Source: Kiloniellales bacterium (GTDB lineage Bacteria > Pseudomonadota > Alphaproteobacteria > Kiloniellales > JAKSBE01). Taken from it: a stretch of DNA of 7,134 nucleotides. The position numbers were made by a program, and so were the translations under genes. The notes beneath the pieces are model-generated. The model made no database searches. It was given only the letters and a program-made list of their open reading frames with translations, and had not been told where the DNA came from. This document shows positions 1-6,069 of the stretch, piece by piece (position 1 is the stretch's first letter; every line of letters begins with the position of its first letter). The stretch is from contig JASJAL010000392.1 in the NCBI GenBank assembly GCA_030067055.1, positions 1-7,134 of the forward strand, read 5' to 3'.

Positions 1-992
1 TCGACGATCTGGTCGTAGGATTTGAAGATCGTGTTGGACAGCCAGTTGTCGCGCAGGAACTGCCAGACGTTCTCCACTGGGTTCAATTCGGGCGCCCTTG
101 GCGGCAGGTGTAGAAGCGTGATGTTGGGCGGGATCTGGAGCTTTTTGGAGCCGTGCCATCCGGCCTGATCGAGGATGACGACGGCGTGGGCGCCGGAGCT
201 CACCTGGGATGAGATCTCCTCCAGGTGCCACTGCATGGCCTGGCTGTTGCAGCGGGGCAGGACGAGGGCAGCGCCCGCACCACGTGCAGGACAGATGGCG
301 CCGAAGATGTAGGCTGACTTGGTGCGCTGATCCTTGGGTGCGCGGGGCCGGGTTCCGCGTCTGGCCCAGCGCCGGGTGATCTTGGTCTTCTGGCCGACCC
401 TCGCCTCATCCTGCCACCAGAGTTCTATCGGGGTGCCGGCCGGGAGCCTGGCGCGGATCGCCGCCAGCTCGGCGGGGAAGTTTTTTTAAAGGCCTCCATC
501 GCCAGCTCGTTCTGCCCGGCATGGCGCGGGCGCGCCGAGATCTTGCGGAAACCCAGGGCCTTCAGATAGCGCCCCAGGGTGTCCTCATCGAGGGTGATGC
601 CAAACTCCTCGAAGACCCACTGCGCCAGATCCTTCAGCCGCCAGCGCACCACGCCGTCGACCGCCGGGATCGGCCCCCGCTCCACACGCTCGGCCAGGGC
701 CTGACGTTGGGCCGCGTCCAGCTTAGGCCGCGCCCCCGGCGCCTTGCGGTCGATCAGACCCTCCGGACCCTCGGCGTTGAAGCGCAGCACCGTGCGGAGC
801 ACCGCGCTACGCGCCGCGGATGATCTGCAGCGTGACCCCACCGACCTCAGCCGCATCGCCGCGCTTGCCTCCATCGTAGATCACCGCCAGCGCCAGAAGC
901 CGCCGGGTCTGATTGGCATCCTTGGACGACTTCGCAAGCCGTCGAAGGCTCGTGCCGTCATAGTCGGCGCGAAGGGCTATCGGTGATGACAT
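1..992 (-). pseudogene. IS630-family transposase, frame-disrupted and cut by window edge
   Basis: DDE transposase of the IS630/Tc1 superfamily, read in three blocks. The first runs from ATG at 990-992 (MSSPIALRADYDG...) through the N-terminal helix-turn-helix and ends at a TAG at 807-809. The second resumes in another frame at about 800 (VLRFNAEGPEGLIDRK) and continues to about 488. The third runs from about 480 to position 1. Catalytic residues are all present in the third block: Asp at 408-410 (WWQDEARVG), Asp at 168-170 (VVILDQAGWH) and Glu at 72-74 (ELNPVENVW), with 31 residues between the last two. Compared with the usual IIRDWVLRF of the family, about 19 extra bases lie between IIR and VLRF, which shifts the frame and adds the stop. 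The second frame change is at an A7 run and may be programmed. GGGAG seven bases before the ATG serves as ribosome binding site. The first and third blocks share a frame. Because of the stop I call it a pseudogene; the C-terminus is outside the window. Confidence 0.8.
481..490 (-). other. A7 run, candidate frameshift site in transposase
   Basis: On the minus strand the sequence reads TTTAAAAAAAC inside the codons for AMEAFKK. Downstream of it the family-like protein (FPAELAAIRARL) continues only in the -1 frame, whereas the zero frame gives an unrelated tail ending at 425. One more A would restore a KKNFPAEL reading. This can be programmed -1 slippage or transcriptional slippage, which some IS630 members are reported to use, or a simple loss of one A, or a sequencing error in a homopolymer. 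The zero-frame codons TTT AAA AAA ACT do not make the classic A-AAA-AAG type heptamer. Confidence 0.55.
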
Positions 993-1017
993 GGCAAAGC
1001 TCCCAGCCTTTGCCATG
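990..1017 (-). promoter_or_regulatory. Perfect 10-bp hairpin covering the transposase start codon
   Basis: CATGGCAAAG at 990-999 and its exact reverse complement CTTTGCCATG at 1008-1017 flank an 8-base loop. In the minus-strand RNA the ATG of the transposase (990-992) is the last three bases of the 3' arm, and the GGGAG ribosome binding site (1000-1004) lies in the loop. A second in-frame ATG (1014-1016) lies in the 5' arm, preceded only by a distant GAGGA at 1031-1035 (14 bases away), so 992 is the better start. A hairpin here could limit translation, especially from transcripts entering the element from outside. That role is inference by analogy with other insertion sequences. Confidence 0.6.
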
Positions 1018-1116
1018 GTGAAACACATCATCCTCGAGCCGGGCAAGACCTCAATGAGTCGCAATCAGAGCGGCTTGGTATTAAGGGTCGAAGACCTGCA
1101 CCGAGCCGTGACGCGC

Positions 1117-1142
1117 GGGCACAATTCTGGGCACAGGGCACG
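1117..1142. repeat. Three short GGGCAC direct repeats
   Basis: GGGCACA at 1117-1123, GGGCACA at 1129-1135 and GGGCACG at 1136-1142 lie between the tRNA terminator and the IS630 end. On the minus strand they read TGTGCCC or CGTGCCC. Spacing is 12 then 7 bases. No gene covers them. They may be remnants of a recombinase or element end, but the function is unknown. Confidence 0.45.
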
Positions 1143-1152
1143 CGGATTCGCC

Positions 1153-1180
1153 GAAAAGAAAGCGGGCCTGAAAGACCCGC
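1153..1180 (-). terminator. Intrinsic terminator after tRNA-Met
   Basis: The minus strand reads GCGGGTC TTTCA GGCCCGC (1162-1180), a 7-bp stem with one G-U pair, followed by the T-rich tract TTTCTTTTC (1153-1161). It lies 27 bases downstream of the tRNA 3' end and closes the tRNA transcription unit before the IS630 element. Confidence 0.8.
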
Positions 1181-1207
1181 AACCCTAGCGATTCTGCGCC
1201 TCTCGGA

Positions 1208-1284
1208 TGGTAGCGGGGGAGGGACTCGAACCCCCGACACGCGGATTATGATTCCGCTGCTCTAACCAGCTGAGCTACCCCGCC
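1208..1284 (-). tRNA. tRNA-Met (CAU), elongator type
   Basis: The 77-nt cloverleaf folds completely. The acceptor GGCGGGG pairs with CCCCGCT (one terminal G-U). The D arm is GCTC/GAGC, the anticodon stem GCGGA/TCCGC with loop ATCATAA (anticodon CAT), the variable loop is 5 bases, and the T arm is GGGGG-TTCGAGT-CCCTC. A73 and CCA are encoded. A paired first base and the lack of three G-C pairs next to the anticodon argue against initiator tRNA. The CAU anticodon could also belong to tRNA-Ile2 (lysidine-modified), but the body matches the alphaproteobacterial elongator Met form as I know it. It has its own promoter and terminator. Confidence 0.93.
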
Positions 1285-1312
1285 CCAGGCGGCGCCACCG
1301 TGAAGGACTAGG

Positions 1313-1342
1313 CGTATATGGCCTTGGGCCGGTGCCTGTCAA
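1313..1342 (-). promoter_or_regulatory. Sigma-70-type promoter of tRNA-Met
   Basis: On the minus strand a perfect -35 TTGACA (1337-1342) is followed after 18 bases by TATACG (1313-1318), 4 of 6 matches to the -10 consensus. The expected start of transcription near 1306 leaves a leader of about 20 bases before the tRNA. It lies between the end of the SCP2-domain gene and the tRNA. Confidence 0.7.
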
Positions 1343-1397
1343 GTCGCCCACTCCAACGGCCCCCAGACGGCTCTCAACACATCCGGATCCGGCCGCC

Positions 1398-1703
1398 TCA
1401 GTCGCCCATCATGCCGGCGAGCTTGAGGGCCACGCCCAGCGAGCCCTCGACCTTCAGCTTGCCGGTCATGTAGGCGAGCTGCGGGTCCAGGATGCCGTTT
1501 ACCAAGTCCCGAAAGTCCTCCTCGGTCATTTCCATGGTGGTGTCGGCCACGCCCAGGTCCTGGTTGGAGATCTCCGGGGTCGTCCCGGTGCCGTCCCAGA
1601 AGATGATCCCCAGCTCGCCCAGGTCGAACTTGACCTTGTAGCCGAGCGGCGGGTTGAGCGTCGCTTGGCTGCGGATCGCTTCGGTCAGGCTGTCCAGGCT
1701 CAT
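1398..1703 (-). CDS. SCP2 sterol-binding domain protein
   Basis: This 101-residue protein consists of a single SCP2-like fold, the hydrophobic-pocket lipid-carrier domain also known from sterol carrier protein 2. Typical features are the N-terminal helix, the KVKFDLGELGIIFWDGTG strand pair, the acidic stretch TTMEMTEEDFRDLVNG, and the ending LAYMTGKLKVEGSLGVALKL. No signal peptide or membrane segment is visible, so it is probably cytosolic. Bacteria generally lack sterols, so the ligand is more likely a fatty acyl or other lipid; this is family knowledge and not visible here. Start: AGGAGA lies 8 bases before the ATG. It follows mnmA on the same strand with a 59-base gap and could be co-transcribed, but a shared function with mnmA is not evident. 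No clear terminator separates it from the tRNA promoter. Confidence 0.88.
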   Translation of the reverse strand: MSLDSLTEAIRSQATLNPPLGYKVKFDLGELGIIFWDGTGTTPEISNQDLGVADTTMEMTEEDFRDLVNGILDPQLAYMTGKLKVEGSLGVALKLAGMMGD

Positions 1704-1762
1704 ATGCGAGTTCTCCTCTGCTCGTTCGCCTCGATCTCTGATGTCTTGGAATTGCGGCCCCG

Positions 1763-2887
1763 TCAGGCCGCCGCGCGCAGCTCCGCGCCGGTGATCCAGC
1801 CGCCGCCCAGGACCCTCGGGCCCTGGTAGAAGACCGCCGCCTGGCCGGGCGAGACGCCGTACTGGGGCGCCTCCAGCCGCAGTTCGGCACCGCCCTCGCC
1901 CGCCGGGCAGACCCGAGCCGGCGCCGGCGCGCTGGCCGAGCGCAGCTTGACCGCGACCGTCCGCCCCTCGGCCGGTAGCGGCTCGGCGTCGAGCCAGTTG
2001 ACCGCGGTCAGGCGCACCAGGTCGCGGCCGAGCGCCGCCCGGGGGCCGACCACCACGCGGCGGGCCTCGGGCTCCAGCCGGACCACGAAGAGCGGCTCGG
2101 CGGTGCCGCCGATGCCGATGCCCCGGCGCTGGCCGATGGTGAAGTTGATGATGCCCTCGTGGCGGCCCAGGACCCGGCCCTCGAGATCGACGATCTCGCC
2201 CGGCTTGGCGGCCCCGGGGCGCAGCCGCTCGACCACCCGGGCATAGGAGCCGTTAGGCACGAAGCAGATGTCCTGGCTGTCCGGCTTTTCGGCCACCTTG
2301 AGGCCCAGGCGCTGGGCGATCCGCCGGGTTTCGGCCTTGGGCAGGCCACCGAGCGGGAAGCGCAGGAAGTCGAGCTGTTCCCGGGTGGTGGCGAAGAGGA
2401 AGTAGCTCTGATCGCGCTCGGCCTCCGCGGCACGGTGCAGCTCCGGCCCGGCGGCGCCCCCGACCCGGCGGACGTAGTGCCCGGTCGCCAGGGCGTCGGC
2501 TTCCAGATCGCGGGCCGTCGCCAGGAGGTCGCGGAACTTGACGGTCTGGTTGCAGCGCACGCAGGGGATCGGGGTCTCGCCGCGCAGGTAGCTGTCGGCG
2601 AAGTCCTCGATCACGCTGTCGCGGAAGCGGCTCTCGTAGTCCAGCACGTAGTGCGGCATGTCGAGCTGGTCGGCAACCCGGCGGGCGTCGTAGATGTCCT
2701 GGCCGGCGCAGCAGGCGCCCTTGCGGGCCAGGGCCTGGCCGTGGTCGTAGAGCTGCAGGGTGATCCCGAGCACGTCGTAGCCCCTCTCGGCCAACAGCGC
2801 CGCCGTCACCGAGCTGTCGACGCCGCCCGACATGGCCACCACGACCCGCGTCTCGGCGGGCGCCTTATCGATCCCCAGGTCGTTCAT
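1763..2887 (-). CDS. mnmA: tRNA-specific 2-thiouridylase MnmA
   Basis: MnmA adenylates the C2 carbonyl of U34 in the tRNAs for Lys, Glu and Gln and replaces the oxygen with sulfur, acting in the cytosol downstream of a cysteine desulfurase. The 374 residues match full family length. The N-terminal PP-loop ATPase is marked by SGGVDSS (20-26). The catalytic pair is C112 in [11 protein letters not shown] and C208 in [13 protein letters not shown] (136-140) and [14 protein letters not shown] (247-260) are further family blocks, followed by the C-terminal beta-barrel domain. C109 adds a third nearby cysteine. The ATG at 2885-2887 has no ribosome binding site but lies directly at the predicted start of transcription, suggesting a leaderless message. 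The sulfur donor could be the iscS gene about 4 kb away in this window, directly or through relay proteins not seen here. Confidence 0.97.
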   Translation of the reverse strand: MNDLGIDKAPAETRVVVAMSGGVDSSVTAALLAERGYDVLGITLQLYDHGQALARKGACCAGQDIYDARRVADQLDMPHYVLDYESRFRDSVIEDFADSYLRGETPIPCVRCNQTVKFRDLLATARDLEADALATGHYVRRVGGAAGPELHRAAEAERDQSYFLFATTREQLDFLRFPLGGLPKAETRRIAQRLGLKVAEKPDSQDICFVPNGSYARVVERLRPGAAKPGEIVDLEGRVLGRHEGIINFTIGQRRGIGIGGTAEPLFVVRLEPEARRVVVGPRAALGRDLVRLTAVNWLDAEPLPAEGRTVAVKLRSASAPAPARVCPAGEGGAELRLEAPQYGVSPGQAAVFYQGPRVLGGGWITGAELRAAA

Positions 2888-2894
2888 GGCCGGG

Positions 2895-2922
2895 ACTATA
2901 GGGCTTGGCGGCCCGCTTGCAA
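2895..2922 (-). promoter_or_regulatory. Candidate promoter giving leaderless mnmA mRNA
   Basis: On the minus strand TTGCAA (2917-2922, 4 of 6 matches to TTGACA), a 16-base spacer and TATAGT (2895-2900, 5 of 6 matches to TATAAT) precede the mnmA ATG. Exactly seven bases separate the -10 box from the A of ATG, the usual distance to the first transcribed base. No Shine-Dalgarno sequence is present. This predicts transcription starting on the start codon itself. Confidence 0.5.
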
Positions 2923-2943
2923 CCGCCGGCCGGGCTGTCGCGC

Positions 2944-4329
2944 TCAGAGGCTCGTGAGCAGCCGCGCCAAGGCCAGCAGAGGCCCCGGATCGGTGGTCAC
3001 GCCGAGATCGAGAGTGAAATGGCCCTGGTGCCGGCGAAGCAGGACGTTGGCGTCAGGCAGCTCCCAGCACCGGGCCAGGGCCAGCGCGGTCTCGGCCGGC
3101 GCCACCTCGTCGGCCCGGCCGATCAGCATCAGGATTCGCTCCGGCGCCGGCGCGGGCCGGCCCTGCGGCTCCAGCAGGGGCAGCCAGTGTGCGACCTTAG
3201 CCTCGTCCCAGCCGGCGGCCGCCAGGCGCGGGCGCATCTCAAGGACGGTGGGCAACGCGCCCTCATAGCCCGTCGCCAGCAGGTCGCCGCTGCCGGCCAT
3301 CAGCAGCGCCGCGTCCGGACGCTGGGACTCGGGCCAGCTACGGGCCGCGGTCAGGACCAGCTGGCCGGTCAGGGCGCCGAGGCTGATCCCGCCGACGGCG
3401 ACCGGACCGCGGCTGGTCCGTCGCGCCCAGGCGATCCAGGCCGAGGTCTCGGCGACCCAGTTCCGGAACAGATCCAGCAGGCCGAGTGGCCCCCGCCCTA
3501 GAATCGGCTCGCCGCCGTAGAACCCGGGCGGGCAGCGGCGGCCGTGCCAGGGCCCTTCCGGCCGGATCACCCGGATTCCTTGCCGTGCCAGAAGCCCGAC
3601 CGGATCCAGGCTGTCGCGCCACATCTCGGTCTCGATGGTTATGCCATGCAGGAAGATCAGGGTCGGCGGGTCGGCCGCGTCCCTGGGCGCCGTCACCCGG
3701 GCCCAGGCGGTGTCGCCCAGCGGCGCCGGGAAGCGGATCCAGGACAGGGCGCCGTGCCGCCCCTCGCTTGCCTGGGACTGGGCGAACTCGGCCCCCTCGA
3801 TGGCGGGAAAGGCCGCTTCGGGATCGGCCAGGCGGCGTCCGTGGTCGGCCTCGACCGCCTCCGGCGTCGCGACCTGCCAGCGGACCGTTGGCAGGTCGCG
3901 GCGCAGATGCAGGCCGAGGAAGCGGCCGCGGGACAGCATATAGGCCTCGGCCGCCGCGACCCGTCGGGCTTGAAGGCGGGACAAGTGTCCGGGCGCAATC
4001 TTGTGTGGGCTGAAGAAGGCAGATTGCCAGGCCGCTTCCGCCTCGCGATAGGTCACCCCCCGGCGCAGGACCGCTGCGACCGCGGTTTTGGCCCGGGCGC
4101 GTTCGCGACCGCCTTTGGGCTCGGTCAGCCCGACGCCGTCCCAGAAGGCCGCCGGGCTGCCATCGGAGGCCTGGGCCGACGCCCAGGCCCGGGACAGCGG
4201 CAGGTGCCAGCGCACGATCAGGCCAAGGGCGACCCTGTCCATCCAGGGCCAGAGCAGTCCTCGGGCGGCCAGGGCGCGCCAGCCCGGCACCCCGGGCAGC
4301 GTCGCTTCCGATTCTTCGCGGGAGGTCAT
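2944..4329 (-). CDS. Alpha/beta hydrolase family protein with long N-terminal region
   Basis: The protein has 461 residues from ATG at 4327-4329. The C-terminal half (about 220-461) is an alpha/beta hydrolase: TLIFLHGIT (223-231) gives the oxyanion-hole HG, GGISLGA (313-319) is the nucleophile elbow with S316, GRADEVAP (404-411) supplies D407, and RRHQGHFTL (432-440) holds H437 as likely catalytic histidine, with H434 as alternative. The first 220 residues are helical-looking and include [15 protein letters not shown] (27-41); I do not recognise a domain there, and no signal peptide is clear. The substrate cannot be read from the sequence; esterase or thioesterase activity would be guesses. 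The frame stays open back to 4491, but that would overlap the divergent gene, so I chose the ATG at 4329; its ribosome binding site is weak. The stop is 56 bases before mnmA, which has its own promoter candidate. Confidence 0.85.
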   Translation of the reverse strand: MTSREESEATLPGVPGWRALAARGLLWPWMDRVALGLIVRWHLPLSRAWASAQASDGSPAAFWDGVGLTEPKGGRERARAKTAVAAVLRRGVTYREAEAAWQSAFFSPHKIAPGHLSRLQARRVAAAEAYMLSRGRFLGLHLRRDLPTVRWQVATPEAVEADHGRRLADPEAAFPAIEGAEFAQSQASEGRHGALSWIRFPAPLGDTAWARVTAPRDAADPPTLIFLHGITIETEMWRDSLDPVGLLARQGIRVIRPEGPWHGRRCPPGFYGGEPILGRGPLGLLDLFRNWVAETSAWIAWARRTSRGPVAVGGISLGALTGQLVLTAARSWPESQRPDAALLMAGSGDLLATGYEGALPTVLEMRPRLAAAGWDEAKVAHWLPLLEPQGRPAPAPERILMLIGRADEVAPAETALALARCWELPDANVLLRRHQGHFTLDLGVTTDPGPLLALARLLTSL

Positions 4330-4333
4330 GGAG

Positions 4334-4361
4334 TTGCCGCGGGCAAGCAGTCGGCTAAAGT
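4334..4361 (+). promoter_or_regulatory. Weak candidate promoter for the DUF302 gene
   Basis: TTGCCG (4334-4339) and TAAAGT (4356-4361) are separated by 16 bases, each matching its consensus at 4 of 6 positions, inside the 77-bp divergent spacer. Downstream, ATCCG (4372-4376) and CGGAT (4383-4387) form a short inverted repeat just before the ribosome binding site, possibly a leader hairpin or operator. Such matches are expected by chance at some rate, so this is tentative. Confidence 0.25.
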
Positions 4362-4406
4362 GGGCGCCCCAATCCGTGCCACCGGATCGAGGTAGGAGAA
4401 CCCGCC

Positions 4407-4895
4407 ATGACGCATCGCAAGCTTGCCTGTCTGTTGCCCGCCGCCGCCTTTCTGGCCGCCGTCCTTCTGACCGGGCCGGCCCCGGCCGCACCCGAGGGCC
4501 TGGTGACCGCCAAGACGCCGCACAGCTACAAGGACTTGATCGAGCGCCTGAACACGGCCGTCAAGGCCCACAAGATGGGCCTGGTCACCCGGGCCAGCGC
4601 GACCGTCGGCGCCAAGAAGGTGCTCAAGAAGGACATCCCCGGCAACATGGTGGTCGGCGTCTACCACCCCCGCTTCGCCGTGCCCATGCTGGAGGCGAGC
4701 ATCCCGGCCGGCATCGAAGCCCCGATCCGCTTCTACATCACGGAGAACGAGGACGGCACGGCCTCCCTCACCTACCGCAAGCCGACGGTGATCTTCGCGC
4801 CCTACGAGGACGGCGGGGAGAAGCTCAAGAAGCTGGCCAAGGACCTGGACGAGGTCTTCGCCAGCATCGCCAAGCAGGCCACGGCGGCGGAGTAG
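4407..4895 (+). CDS. Exported DUF302 domain protein
   Basis: This 162-residue protein has a clear Sec-type signal peptide: basic start THRK, hydrophobic stretch 6-22, and probable cleavage after APA (25-27), leaving about 135 residues in the periplasm. The mature part is one DUF302 domain. Residues 39-60 resemble the opening helix (HSYKDLIERLNTAVKAHKMG), GVYHPRFAVPMLEA the middle block, and IEAPIRFYITENEDGTASLTYRKP the characteristic strand pair. The domain's biochemical role is not established. The C-terminal tail is rich in lysine and charged residues (EKLKKLAKDLDEVF). AGGAG at 4394-4398, 8 bases before the ATG, supports the start. It is the only protein gene in the window read rightward: divergent from the hydrolase and convergent with tenA across a 22-bp gap. 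C8 is too near the N-terminus for a lipobox, so it is not a lipoprotein. Confidence 0.88.
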   Translation: MTHRKLACLLPAAAFLAAVLLTGPAPAAPEGLVTAKTPHSYKDLIERLNTAVKAHKMGLVTRASATVGAKKVLKKDIPGNMVVGVYHPRFAVPMLEASIPAGIEAPIRFYITENEDGTASLTYRKPTVIFAPYEDGGEKLKKLAKDLDEVFASIAKQATAAE

Positions 4896-4917
4896 CAGTA
4901 GGGCTGGCACGCAGGGG

Positions 4918-5637
4918 TCAGGTGCCGCCGAAGCCGGCCGGCGGCGCCAAGCCCATGTCCCAGAAGCCGACCTCGAGCCGGGTTGCGCTGCGGAAGGTCG
5001 CCGCCAGGGCCGGCCAGCGCGGCGACTCCGGGGGGGCGGCGCCCAGGCGGGCCCGCGCGACCCTTTCGAGCTGTGCCAGGGCGGCCGCGGCGACCTCCTG
5101 GTACTCTTCGCCGCCGTAAACCTCGATCCAGTCGCGATAGGGGTTGTCTTCCTGCCGGGTCGCCGGATCGGCGAGCAGGGCGCGGCCGATCTCGCCGTAG
5201 CCCAGCACGCAGGGCGCCAGGGCAACCAGCAGGTCGAGCAGGTCGCCGGACAGGCCTCGCTCCAGGACGTAGCGGGTATAGGCGAGGTTCTGCTCCGCCT
5301 CGGGCAGGGCCGCCATGTCGCGCTCGGTGAGGCCCCAGCCGGCGCAGTACTTCAGGTGAAGCTGCATCTCGCCGTTGATCAGGGCGTCCAGGGTCGCGGT
5401 CGCCTGGCGGATGTCCTCCAGGGTATCGCTCTTGAAGGCGGCCAGGGCATAAGCGCGGGCGAAGTGGATAAGGAATAGATAGTCCTGGGCCAGGTACCAG
5501 CGAAAGCAGGGCTCCGCCAGGCGGCCATCGCCCAGGCCGCGAACGAAGGCGTGCCCGGTGTAAGCCGTCCAGTCCTCCGGGCACGTGGCCTTGAGACCCT
5601 CGAAGACCCCGTCTACTCCGCGCGCGGCGGCAGCCAC
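4918..5637 (-). CDS. tenA: TenA-family aminopyrimidine aminohydrolase (thiaminase II)
   Basis: TenA hydrolyses the aminomethyl pyrimidine left from degraded thiamine to HMP, which re-enters thiamine synthesis; some members also cleave thiamine. The 239 residues match normal family length and the all-helical fold. Likely active-site residues are D52 in LAQDYLFL, Y120 or Y123 in LAYTRYVLE, catalytic C143 in LAPCVLGYGEIG, Y174 in WIEVYGGEEY and E222 in LEVGFWDMG. The cysteine places it in the TenA_C group. The position I align with Tyr47 of the Bacillus enzyme appears to be F55, a possible substitution. The start is GTG at 5635-5637 with GAGG seven bases before it, overlapping the stop codon of the ferredoxin gene nine bases away, so the two are probably translationally coupled. 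No other thiamine gene lies in the window. Confidence 0.93.
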   Translation of the reverse strand: MAAAARGVDGVFEGLKATCPEDWTAYTGHAFVRGLGDGRLAEPCFRWYLAQDYLFLIHFARAYALAAFKSDTLEDIRQATATLDALINGEMQLHLKYCAGWGLTERDMAALPEAEQNLAYTRYVLERGLSGDLLDLLVALAPCVLGYGEIGRALLADPATRQEDNPYRDWIEVYGGEEYQEVAAAALAQLERVARARLGAAPPESPRWPALAATFRSATRLEVGFWDMGLAPPAGFGGT

Positions 5638-5644
5638 GGCGAGG

Positions 5645-5649
5645 CCTCA
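5645..5649 (-). promoter_or_regulatory. tenA ribosome binding site overlapping the fdx stop
   Basis: The minus strand reads TGAGG at 5645-5649, where TGA (5647-5649) is the fdx stop and GAGG (5645-5648) is the Shine-Dalgarno sequence, seven bases before the tenA GTG. The overlap supports this GTG as start and suggests that ribosomes ending on fdx reinitiate on tenA. Confidence 0.6.
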
Positions 5650-5979
5650 GTCGAACAGCATGTTGCGGGTCTCGGCCGGCAGCTTCACGGTCAGGCCGTC
5701 CAATTCCTCGGTCATGACGATCTGGCAGCCCAGCCGTGAGGTTTCCTCCAGGCCGAAAGCCAGATCGAGCATGTCCTCCTCGTCCTCGGAGGCGGTCTCA
5801 AGCCTTCCGAACCAGGCGGGCTCGACGATGACGTGACAGGTCGAGCAGGCCAGGGAGCCCTCGCAGGCGCCCTCGATGTCGACGCCGTGGAGATGGGCGA
5901 TTTCCATGACCGACAGCCCCAAGGGCGCGTCGACCTCCTTACGGTTCCCGTCCTGTTCGAGGAACACCATCTTCGGCAT
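5647..5979 (-). CDS. fdx: 2Fe-2S ferredoxin, adrenodoxin/Isc type
   Basis: A 110-residue cytosolic electron carrier with a plant-like beta-grasp fold. Cluster ligands are C39, C45, C48 and C85, with pattern C-X5-C-X2-C-X36-C. The block CEGSLACSTCHVIV, the acidic stretch ETASEDEEDMLDLA (61-74, the partner-docking helix of this family) and SRLGCQIV place it with Isc Fdx, FdxB and adrenodoxin rather than photosynthetic ferredoxins. In Isc systems such ferredoxins supply electrons for cluster assembly on the scaffold. GGAG at 5989-5992 stands 9 bases before the ATG. It follows iscS after 90 bases on the same strand and precedes tenA by 9 bases. No iscU, iscA, hscA or hscB lies between iscS and fdx here, unlike the enterobacterial order. 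The exact subtype name is less certain than the fold. Confidence 0.94.
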   Translation of the reverse strand: MPKMVFLEQDGNRKEVDAPLGLSVMEIAHLHGVDIEGACEGSLACSTCHVIVEPAWFGRLETASEDEEDMLDLAFGLEETSRLGCQIVMTEELDGLTVKLPAETRNMLFD

Positions 5980-6069
5980 CGTCTAAAGCTCCAGGCTACG
6001 AATAAGCGGCACTTAGGTAATGCCCGGCGCCGGCAAAATCCAGCCTCGATTCCGTCGAACCCGTGACGT

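Larger units (their letters stand above)
1..1083 (-). mobile_element. IS630-family insertion sequence, partial (left end outside window)
   Basis: The segment carries an IS630-type transposase read leftward and running off the window at position 1, so only the 5' (right-hand) end of the element can be seen. The right boundary is an estimate. Upstream of the transposase start the minus strand has an AT-richer stretch with TA steps near 1079-1083, and IS630 elements insert at TA. The partner inverted repeat lies outside the window, so the end cannot be confirmed. The element sits about 70 bp beyond the terminator of the tRNA-Met gene and does not damage that gene. Confidence 0.75.

Noticed and set aside
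1028..1240. Small minus-strand open frame across the tRNA-Met and its terminator
   Set aside because: It runs through the tRNA and terminator and has no family features.
2159..3268. Long open frame on the plus strand opposite mnmA and the hydrolase
   Set aside because: It is an antisense shadow: high-GC genes leave open frames on the opposite strand, and the translation has no recognisable domain while the minus strand encodes clear MnmA.
3544..4395. 283-codon plus-strand open frame opposite the hydrolase
   Set aside because: Low-complexity Gly/Arg/Ala/Pro composition typical of a shadow frame; the minus strand shows hydrolase motifs.
4330..4491. N-terminal extension of the hydrolase to an ATG at 4491
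   Set aside because: It would overlap the divergent DUF302 gene including its signal peptide, and the extra residues are Arg-rich and unlike a protein start.
4906..4926. GGCAC...GTGCC inverted repeat between the convergent DUF302 and tenA genes as a bidirectional terminator
   Set aside because: The stem is only 5 bp with an 11-base loop, it overlaps the end of tenA, and there is no T tract on either strand.
6020..6036. GC-rich palindrome (CCGGCGCCGG) between iscS and fdx as terminator or regulatory site
   Set aside because: No T tract follows, and such palindromes are common in high-GC DNA; the 90-base spacer otherwise shows nothing convincing.
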